Positions 20,738 through 27,593 of a stretch of DNA of 27,593 bases are shown here, piece by piece. The DNA comes from Paramarasmius palmivorus (Eukaryota; Basidiomycota; Agaricomycetes; Agaricales; Marasmiaceae). The position numbers and the translations under genes are program-made. The DNA lies in assembly GCA_037176845.1 (NCBI GenBank), contig JAYKXP010000315.1, forward strand, positions 1 to 27,593, in the 5' to 3' direction. Under the pieces are notes generated by a model that did no database searches, was not told the DNA's origin, and saw nothing but the letters and a program-made list of their open reading frames with translations. Within the stretch, counting starts at the first letter, position 1; each line of letters starts with the position of its first letter.

Positions 20738-21449
20738 GTTATAATATAGCCCTCCCGTTTCTGATATTCCCATATTATATTGCACCCTATTCACGATTAT
20801 AACTTGCACTTCGCATATTATTATAATTCGGCCTTCACGTGCCCAATTCCCCGCCACTACCTACTAGTACGCCTGCATCAGTAGCCCTCAATGTCAGATT
20901 ATAATATGTTCCTTGTTCCAAATTATAATCACTACCAATGTCACGTTAGTAGCGATTATAACTTGCACTCCGCACCGTTTTATAATTCCGTCTTTACGTG
21001 CATAATTCCCCGCCACTACCTTTGCCTGCCTCAGTAGCGCTCCATGTCCTATTATAATACATCCCTTGTTCCGCGTTATAATCCCTTCGTACTATTATAA
21101 TTTCTCCGTCACGCGTACATCAGCACCTGTGTCAACAACCCCGTCCCAGATTATAATTCGTAGCCGTTGAGTGTCATGTCCCTAACAACTAGCGTCCCTT
21201 GTCACCAAATATTATTCTTCCAGCGCTGATTATAATGCGTATCCCTTCCCCAGTTATAATCCGCCCTAGGGGGGCATTTCCGCTCTATCGCAGCATTATA
21301 ATGTACATCCCAATCTACATTATAACATGTACGCTCATTCCACAATATAAAACCCCTGCCATTCTAGGTGCATTACCGCTCCCAGTGGTAGCGCGGAAAT
21401 TATTATCATTCATCCTTCCGGTGGGGATTATAAAGTGTAACATTATAAT
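20738..21449. repeat. Array of ATTATAAT palindromes, mostly in pairs 24 bp apart
   Basis: The 8-bp palindrome ATTATAAT or one-mismatch forms start at 20738, 20796, 20820, 20898, 20922, 20955, 20979, 21051, 21075, 21094, 21150, 21229, 21253, 21295, 21319, 21427 and 21442. Six pairs (20796/20820, 20898/20922, 20955/20979, 21051/21075, 21229/21253, 21295/21319) are exactly 24 bp start to start. A weaker third site at 21343 continues the last pair, and a weak partner at 20762 follows 20738. Spacers of 16 bp are pyrimidine-rich (often containing CCCTT or CCTTGTTCC). Sequence between pairs is of ordinary base composition, so this is not simple AT-rich drift. I infer a multi-site binding region, for example the subterminal repeats of a DNA transposon. 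Confidence 0.85.
20795..21083. repeat. 159-bp tandem duplication within the palindrome array
   Basis: The unit starting at 20795 (GATTATAACTTGCACT) recurs at 20954 and stays alignable to about 21083. Shared blocks include ATTCCCCGCCACTACCT, CAGTAG, CATGTC or AATGTC, and CCTTGTTCC. Each unit carries two palindrome pairs. Shorter echoes of the second half occur at 21229-21260 and 21295-21326, indicating growth of the array by local duplication. Confidence 0.75.
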
Positions 21450-21834
21450 ATCACTCAAACTTGAAGGTGCGTTTAATGAATATATATCCCGACATCAAAC
21501 CCGACATCAACCCGCCTAGCGCTCCCAAATGCGGTTCGGTGCAGCGAATAATAAATGCGGTACTCAGGGACCATACCCAATAATAATTTGATCCACCGGT
21601 GCGTTTAAATACTCGACCATGTTCTACGTATCTTGAACACCAAAGCATCCCAATAATAAATGTATGGTACCACTTTCCCTCAGCCTATGACACCGCGTAT
21701 TCATATTCACTTTGAAATACTTCATTACAATATGTAGTCGTCATACATTTAAACATAGGCTACTTTTTTCTAAGAAACATTGATATGTTTGTCAAGAACA
21801 TCAAGAAAAGAATTCCCTTTACCCGCTTTCCCCT
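21450..21834. other. Flank between palindrome array and F2 3' end
   Basis: No gene. A 12-bp direct duplication (CCCGACATCAAA / CCCGACATCAAC) lies near 21488-21511, and CCCAATAATAA occurs twice (about 21577 and 21648). It includes the F2 3' UTR. Confidence 0.4.
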
Positions 21835-24686
21835 TCAGTTGGCCGCTTGAATTTTCTTAGCCTTAGCCTTACCCTTACCGCCCTTCCCTTTTGCCCCCTT
21901 CCCAGAGGTCGTCGACACAGACTCTCCTTCTTGATTGGCAGGAAGCCTACCATGTTTCTTCCTGGTCCCACCGTCGGTGCCTTCCAAAGCCTCGGTACCC
22001 CCAGCTTTGCTAACCCGTGTACGTTTAGACGACGGTCGACGACCATCTGGAGCCTGCTCAATAGCAGCCGCTGCAAACGCCTCCTCTGGGATATTGAGAG
22101 AGTTGCGGCGCTTGCGTGGTCTGGTGATGCTGACCAACTGCGGATCATTTTCCTTTTCGAGAACCAGTACGGGCGGAGGGAGTCTCGGCGATGTCGGTGG
22201 AATAGAGATGGCGTTATGACCACTAGGTGGGAACTGAGGTGATTGGATGAACTGGGTCGTGACCTGTTCCATCGGCTGAGAAGTGTGTGGAAGCTGGCGA
22301 CCTTGATTAGAGTGCAGTATGGGATGAGGCTGAATAGACTGGGGCAGCTGCATATTCTGGGTAGCATGCTGTGACGCGTTGTGAGACTGAATAGGCGGCG
22401 AAGGCGGCTGTATGACCTGCGAAGGTAGCTGCATGGTCTGGGTAGCATGCTGCAACGTGTGAGACTGAATAGGTGGTGAAGGCGGCTGCATGACCTGGAG
22501 AGCGTGTTGCAGCATGGGCTGATGTTGAATAGGTTGAGATGGCGGCTGCATGATCTGAGGAGCATGTTGTGATGGGTTCTGAGGCGGGACAGGCTGCGAC
22601 GCCGGCTGCATGATCTGGGGAACATGTTGCAACGTGTTCTGATGCTGCATAGGTTGGGATGGCGACATGATCTGGAGCGTTTGTGGAGGTGATCTTTGTT
22701 GAAGCTGTTGGGGTACCTGCGGGGGTACGAATCCCATAGGCATCGAGAAATGCGGCTGTTGCTGAGCCTGAGGGATGCCTACAGTGGGGTGTATGGGGCC
22801 CTGGGAACCGAATCCAGGTACTAGAGAGGCAACGAGAAATTATAATGAGCAATTATAATGAGGAGCATAATAATAATGACTTACTATCGCGGAAGCATTC
22901 CTCGTCCATTCCCATTGCCATATCGTAATCGGTCAACGTCAGGCCATTAGTCGAGCCATTACTGATCGCTTCACCCATCGTTCCTGCATTCCAACCACCA
23001 CCCATCGTATTCCCAGCTCCAATCCATCCTGTCCAGGTTTGTCCTTCTCCATGATGAGGTGACTGCCCGGGTACTGGCTGAATCGTCACAGGCGTCAACT
23101 GAGGAACCACACCAGGGCCGGGTTGTTGAAGAGGAAGAGAGGCACAAGTGGTATCGTTTGGTGCGCCAGGGCAGGGAGAGATGTTGAAAGAAGTTGAGTC
23201 AGAGGGGGGAGGAACACCAGTCGGAGCAGTAGACGTGTCAGAGGGCTGAGAGTTGACACGAGGGCTAGGCTGCTCATCGCCACTATCGTTGTCATTGTCA
23301 GTGTCAGTGTCAGTGTCACTGTCAGCATCAGCATCAGCATCAGCGGCAGAGGCAGAGGCAGAGGCTGCTGGCTGAGTGACAGAGGTCTTGGTCGTGGTGG
23401 TTGATGAGGAAGAGGTGTGACCTGAGGTAGACGACGTGGGAGTTTCATCGCAATGATTAGACGAAGGGGTGTATTTCCTGGACGCGACAACATCGGCCGC
23501 TTTGAATTGAACTGGTAAGCATTCACAGAGAATCATCACAAGCGTTAGAAAACTCACTGAATATCTCTGCGGCGAAGTCCAGGTACAGATTCTTCATCTG
23601 AGCCTCGCGCTCTGGATCGAATTCCTCTGCATCTTTGGATTTTGAGGCAGACCCTGGGACATTGGCTGTTATACTAGAAGGACGCAGTCAGTCACAATAC
23701 ACTCCAAGATACTGAACAGGTACTAACATGGCAATATCGAGCACCCCTTTTGGAGTTGGACCGTAAAGGATGACCGAGACGCCCATCCCGAGATGCTTCG
23801 CAATGGTGTCGGCGAAGGGAACAACCATGCAGTGGGAATTTGTGTAGGCTCTACAATTGAAGGTATTAGTTTCTGTTTTCAACAAGACCGACCAAACGCT
23901 TACTTCTGGTACGTTTCTGGAGTGCCTTCCCACACACTCCGGTTCTTGAAGTCAGCAAGAGCGGTGGCATATTCTTCGTCGTTCCTCTCAATGACCATCT
24001 TCTTAAAGGCAGGGTCTTCTTCCTCGTCCCAGACTTTGCCGCAGAATGCGTTACGCGCCGCGACCGTGAAGCTGACGGTGGTTATCAGAGTCTGATGGCA
24101 GGGAATAATAATTCGGCACTTACTCTTCGTGGATATCTTTGGTGGCGAAATATTCCTCGAATCTTTGACGTAGGTTTCGATCCGGATCGTTGTAATATTC
24201 TCTCTGATAGTACTCTTTGATAGGTGTCTTACGCGGCTGCGACTTGAGCATCAGGCCCATATCCTTCATGAGCTGCGCTTGAGCTTTGTCCCTCCTGTTC
24301 TTGCCCGAAAAGAAGTGTCGAGACCATGAACCGATTTTCTGTGATGGCCAGGGTAAGTCTATATGATGGCGCAACATGAAGTAGCAGTGAAAACTTACAT
24401 CGCGTACCCCTTTCTGATAGGTCATTCTTCGTCTTATCTCTTCAACACGATCGGGTCCAGTTTCGAATGTTTCAATGTCGGGGTCGGGAGTATTGACGCC
24501 AGGAGTAGGTTCGTCTTCCAGCACGCCGTGAGTACCCCAACGTTGGACGAAAATCTTCGCTGCCTTGGTGTACATCTTCGGCGGAGATCGATCGTAGTCC
24601 TCCTTCATGCCTTTGAGCACAGTGAGTTTGTCGCCCTTCGGCCACTGTGGCTTTCCGCGAGGATTACCGGTGGATTTACGGCCCAT
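21835..24686 (-). CDS. F2: large basidiomycete-specific protein of unknown function (same family as F1)
   Basis: Minus-strand exons are 24686-24399, 24338-24124, 24071-23904, 23850-23728, 23673-23558, 23511-22885 and 22820-21835. Introns are 46-64 nt, all phases close, 840 residues. The N-terminus is basic (MGRKSTGNPRGKPQWPKGDK), followed by AKIFVQRWG and the helical, basic IGSWSRHFFSGKNRRDKAQ block. The middle carries FADTIAKHLGMGVSVILYGPTPKG, aligning with the ATGWNVTVMAGGPEP block of F1, then LYLDFAAEIF. A Ser/Ala/Asp/Thr low-complexity stretch and a Gln/Pro repeat domain follow, and a Lys/Arg-rich end (RPRKRRNSLN, SSKRTRVSK, KGKGGKGKAKAKK). The basic ends suggest nuclear localisation and nucleic-acid contact (inference). 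The gene is flanked on both sides by ATTATAAT palindromes and carries two more in its last intron. Confidence 0.78.
22310..22690 (-). repeat. About 60-bp coding repeats, Gln/Pro-rich, in F2
   Basis: About six imperfect copies of a 19-27 residue unit built on MQPPSQPIQ ... LQHAxQ. On the DNA this appears as recurring GGCGGCTGCATGA(C/T)CTG blocks with GCATGTTG or GCATGCTG. Confidence 0.75.
22839..22859. repeat. Two ATTATAAT palindromes inside the last F2 intron
   Basis: Exact copies start at 22839 and 22852 within intron 22884-22821, each followed by GAG (ATGAGC, ATGAGG). An adjacent ATAATAATAATG tract lies at 22868-22879. Confidence 0.8.
23283..23370 (-). repeat. Simple coding repeat in F2 (Ser/Ala/Asp/Thr)
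   Basis: Short repeats of GTCAGT, AGCATC and GGCAGA in succession encode alternating Ala-Ser, Ala-Asp, Ser-Asp and Thr-Asp dipeptides. Length polymorphism is expected. Confidence 0.75.
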
Positions 24687-25440
24687 GATACAGAATGGAG
24701 ACGAGGTATACGAAGAGCAAAGACTGACTGACTGGAACAGGGGAAGGGAACGAAGGGAACTGGTTATAATTTGGACTTGGGCTCCTCATTATTATAATGT
24801 GTTTCGTTGAGTGTCTCTCTAATGATTTCTGGATGAATTTTGCTAATTTTTGCCCCTAAGCGTAGTTGTTCTCTCTGATTTTGCCCGTTAGTCTCGATTT
24901 TACGGGCGTCGCTGGACCTTTGCGCATTATAATCAACACTTTCATTTGCAAAAGCCAGTTTCAAGCTGGAAATTCGTTTTTGCCACTTTTTACATCCCTT
25001 AAACGGTGCAATTGGCTTCGCTGAGCCTCGTTTTTCCAACTAACACCTTCCGTTTGATTCCCTTCTCCTCTGGGACAGATAACAGAGCTCTGGCCCCGCG
25101 ATTGACAGCGACGTTGCTGTTCGCATGTTGGTTTGATTTATTCGCTTGAGCGTTTAGAACCCGCCCGCTTGACGTATACAGGTGATAATTGATACTTCTC
25201 CAGTTGATTCTACTGACTCCTTGCAACTAATTCAGGTCCTCCTGGCCCCAGCGAATCAATGACGCGCGGTATTTGCTTCGTCGTGCTTCCTTCAAGTTCC
25301 GGAGGCGTTTGACCCTACTGGATGGAGCTCATTTTTTTGGGGGCACGCATTGGGACACGCCCGCGGAATTAGTACCTCTGTCATGTTCTGTGATATTCTG
25401 CCTTTCAGATGACATATGTATACTCCCCAACATCAATACA
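24687..25440. other. F2 upstream region with further palindromes
   Basis: No supported gene. GTTATAAT at 24763 and ATTATAAT at 24791 and 24926 lie 77-247 bp upstream of the F2 start, so they fall in its promoter region. The rest (25000-25440) shows no coherent coding structure. Confidence 0.5.
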
Positions 25441-26229
25441 TCATTCTACGAGTTCTACAAGTTCACTACCGGCCTGCGACGTCTGCCAATCCACCTCAGA
25501 GCATTCTCGCAGCGGAAAAGAGGTAGGTAAAGTCAAATCAAAGGACAGGATACGGCGAATGGGCTCGACGTCTGGAAGCATTGTTCTCGAAGAACATGTT
25601 TCTACAGCGTCAGAGGAATCTGCGTGGGTGTCGATTTGGCTAGTGGTTGCGGAACGTATAGTCGGACAGTTGGCGGCGGTGCCCAGGAAGCTCCGTAAGT
25701 GTTTAGCCAAACCTCGGACACTGAGAGATTTAGTGTCGAGGTATCGAATTATACGCTAAGGGAGTATAATAAATCAGCTGGACTCTCCAGTTTTGTAACG
25801 GACTCACCGCTACCAGCCGTCTTGTCCAATAACCCCTTTCCCAGTTATTCCACTCCACCAGCCATTGATGCGGCCTCCAGCGAATTGACCAACGAGTAAC
25901 GAGGGTGTCCGTAAACTTCCAGAAAAGACGATCATTGGTGTCATACGGATTATCGCGGTTGGAACAATAGAACTTCATCTGGCTGTCCAGAAACTCCTTT
26001 TGAGGGGCAGTGAATATGGCCAAACATTCATCGATATGTTTGAGCACAGATGGGCGAAGGCGGGGTCTTCTAGCAAGGCGCAAGAGGGTTTCGATCTCTC
26101 GTTCTGCCTGAGAAGCCTGAAGTATCTTATTCTGGCAGACACCGCAGCTACGTGACAATGACAATGAGAGAGATAGCACAAAAGAGAACATAAACACTTA
26201 CACGGCGCCGTTTTGGACATTTTGGACAT
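25441..26229 (-). CDS. Gene G: hypothetical protein, three exons
   Basis: Minus-strand exons 26229-26204, 26147-25808 and 25755-25441 (introns 56 and 52 nt); phases close, 226 residues. The start MSKMSKTAPCGVCQNK contains a CxxC pair. It continues with charged helical segments (AEREIETLLRLARRPRLR, VLKHIDECLAIF) and a Trp-rich stretch (WSIRWRPHQWLVEWNNWERGYW). Across the second intron follow RIIRYLDTKSLSVRGLAKHL and a Ser/Thr-rich tail ending ELVELVE. The second splice restores a long helical continuation, which supports it over reading through to TAA at 25730. No family is recognised. It lies 346 bp downstream of gene H on the same strand. Confidence 0.55.
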
Positions 26230-26575
26230 TCATCACGACAAAAGCGAACGAAAGGTGACCCTAGAAATTCATACAGAGCCAGACCCAACATTATTATTCT
26301 GTCGCACACCGATACTTCCTCGGCCTCGTGTTGAGGGAGTAAAATTAATCGTGCACTGTTCGGCGGAATCGGAGGTCAAACGAAGGATCTTCCTTTTAAT
26401 TATGTCCCTGATGGTAGCTCTTGTGGACGATTAATTATTCGTCCAGTCCTCGTGTTGTATCCGAAGCAGTACAGGACCTGACATGCTCCATAGAAAATTA
26501 TAATTCACCCTAAAATTATAATTCAGGCCTATTTACCACAGGTTCGTATCAAAATGTGTATCATGCACGGTGTTA
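26230..26575. other. Gap between genes G and H with two palindromes
   Basis: Contains exact ATTATAAT at 26497 and 26515, both within AAAATTATAATTCA, an 18-bp near-tandem. No gene is supported; it must serve as gene G promoter and gene H 3' UTR. Confidence 0.5.
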
Positions 26576-27380
26576 CTACATACAAGGGCGCTGAATGCGA
26601 CCCAATGGATATCGCCCTGATTTCAAGAGCGTATTCAACGAAAATTTGTCCCTGACATGGCGAAGAATCTCGTACACCGACTTATCAAATACATAGTAGA
26701 CGCCGTTGTGGTGCAACTCCCTCGGCGGATAGCAGTGTCGGCGGCCGACGTCAAGGGGTGCACCGAGAGCATACTCTTCTGGGCTGATTCGTTCGCCCAA
26801 GTCGAAGATCTCCTCGAAATATTCGCCGCAATCGGACGACTGCAAGCGTGCAAACCTTGCGAGCCAGTCGCGGACTTCCTGTGTACAATAGTCAGTGCTG
26901 AAGGGTCACAGATGGAAGACAACCATACTTGCCTCTTTTCGAAGATAGGTCAATTTCTCAGCCAGTTCGGCATCGCCACGGTCAGGGAAGGCGTATTGGG
27001 GCCACTTGTCGACGAGTAGCTGATGTACCTCGTTGACCGCCTCGACGAATTTACGTGTCCAGATTTTGTCCCAGGTATTGGCAATCAATTCACGTTCAAT
27101 CCAACGGACGTGCCTGGTGCTGATAGGCCGAACGATTACTGGATCATGGGCCTGGAATAGCTCTGTTAGACGACGCAACGGTGTTCGGGATAGTAAACGC
27201 ACCCGAAAGGGTTGCACTGTTTTTGCTGACGATGACCGGAGGCTTTGACGGCGGCGCAGAGCGATCTTCGAGGGTCTTTTAGCCATGCAAATAAGGGTAG
27301 GTATTCAATAAACGTACCACTTGAGCCTTGCGCTCCTCCTCACGGTTATCGGCCAGAGTTTGACTGCGAGTTTTAGCCAT
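26576..27380 (-). CDS. Gene H: hypothetical protein, four exons including a GC-AG intron
   Basis: Minus-strand exons 27380-27318, 27265-27203, 27151-26933 and 26878-26576; phases close, 215 residues. The start MAKTRSQTLADNREEERKAQV is basic and helical. A middle segment follows: RWIERELIANTWDKIWTRKF, then VNEVHQLLVDKWPQYAFPD. Across the third intron come EVRDWLARFARLQ and a C-terminal part with VYYVFDKSVYEILRHVRDKF. That third intron (26932-26879) begins GCAAGT after AAAGAG, the usual context of a GC-AG intron; a GT choice three bases further shifts the frame. A second in-frame ATG (27286) could serve as a start if the first exon is not used. No family is recognised. Confidence 0.55.
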
Positions 27381-27593
27381 GAAAAAAAAGCTGAACAAGG
27401 TGGTGGTAAAGAAGAAAGGCAAAGAAGAAAGGGTGGGATCACCCTTTTGGGAAAAGATTGGACAAAACGGACAAGATCGATTCTGCAACGTAACAAAAAT
27501 CTATTGCTTCTGGAAGGAGAGGCGTCCCTTCTTGCATTCAGAGGTAAGCTCTGCAATGCCACCATATGAAGTATGCTACTACACCCACTCTCC
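27381..27593. other. Upstream flank of gene H to window edge
   Basis: No gene supported. On the minus strand the gene H start is preceded by a T-rich, pyrimidine-rich stretch (TTCAGCTTTTTTTTC), as is common just upstream of fungal starts. Confidence 0.35.

Noticed and set aside
20738..21449. CRISPR array
   Set aside because: Repeats are 8-bp palindromes at irregular inter-pair distances in a eukaryotic context; no long identical repeats, no cas genes.
21819..22625. Long Ser/Arg/Leu-rich open frame on the minus strand
   Set aside because: It is an out-of-frame shadow of the Gln/Pro repeat exon of F2; its composition follows from the repeats.
25409..25899. Plus-strand frames opposite gene G
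   Set aside because: Candidate splices do not match in phase, while gene G on the minus strand joins cleanly.
26520..26575. Extension of gene H through a GTATGT donor at its stop codon
   Set aside because: It would give about 30 extra residues largely encoded by the AATTATAATTC repeat, and no conserved sequence supports it.

Overview
The window looks like accessory, transposon-rich DNA from a mushroom-forming basidiomycete (Agaricomycetes). The genes are cut by many introns of about 46-69 nt with GT..AG ends. The protein families seen (KDZ transposase with a CxC2-type cysteine cluster, DUF6589, basidiomycete RecQ-like helicase fragments) are ones I know as expanded in that group. No housekeeping gene is recognisable. 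Gene models were spliced by hand; every exon phase closes except where stated.

Left part (1-9.5 kb), three transposon-type genes, each broken once. A DUF6589 protein (433-3268, +) has one in-frame TGA. A RecQ-like helicase (3328-5310, -) has lost its first RecA domain. A KDZ/CxC2 transposase (5517-9506, -) is complete except for one in-frame TGA. Both TGA codons sit where the family has arginine, which fits CGA to TGA change at a CpG.

Middle part (10-20 kb), lineage-specific genes. F1 (10106-13106, -) is a large protein of an unnamed family. It is followed by a small gene (14330-14729, -), gene A with an RNase H1 N-terminal-like domain (15003-15921, +), basic gene C (16740-17469, -), gene B with two RNase H1 N-like modules (17805-18962, +) and basic gene D (19026-19929, +, frame not fully resolved). 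A tRNA-like, SINE-like sequence lies near 20.3 kb.

Right part (20.7-27.6 kb). The standout is a 0.7-kb non-coding array (20738-21449) of the 8-bp palindrome ATTATAAT and close variants. Six pairs are spaced exactly 24 bp start to start, with pyrimidine-rich 16-bp spacers. More copies lie in the last intron of F2 (21835-24686, -, same family as F1), upstream of F2, and between the unknown genes G (25441-26229, -) and H (26576-27380, -). I saw no exact copy in the first 20.7 kb. The array may be the subterminal region of an undescribed mobile element, or another multi-site protein-binding region.

Three families appear twice (F1/F2, A/B and, less surely, C/D). This suggests an incompletely duplicated multigene module, but the functional link between these genes is inference.
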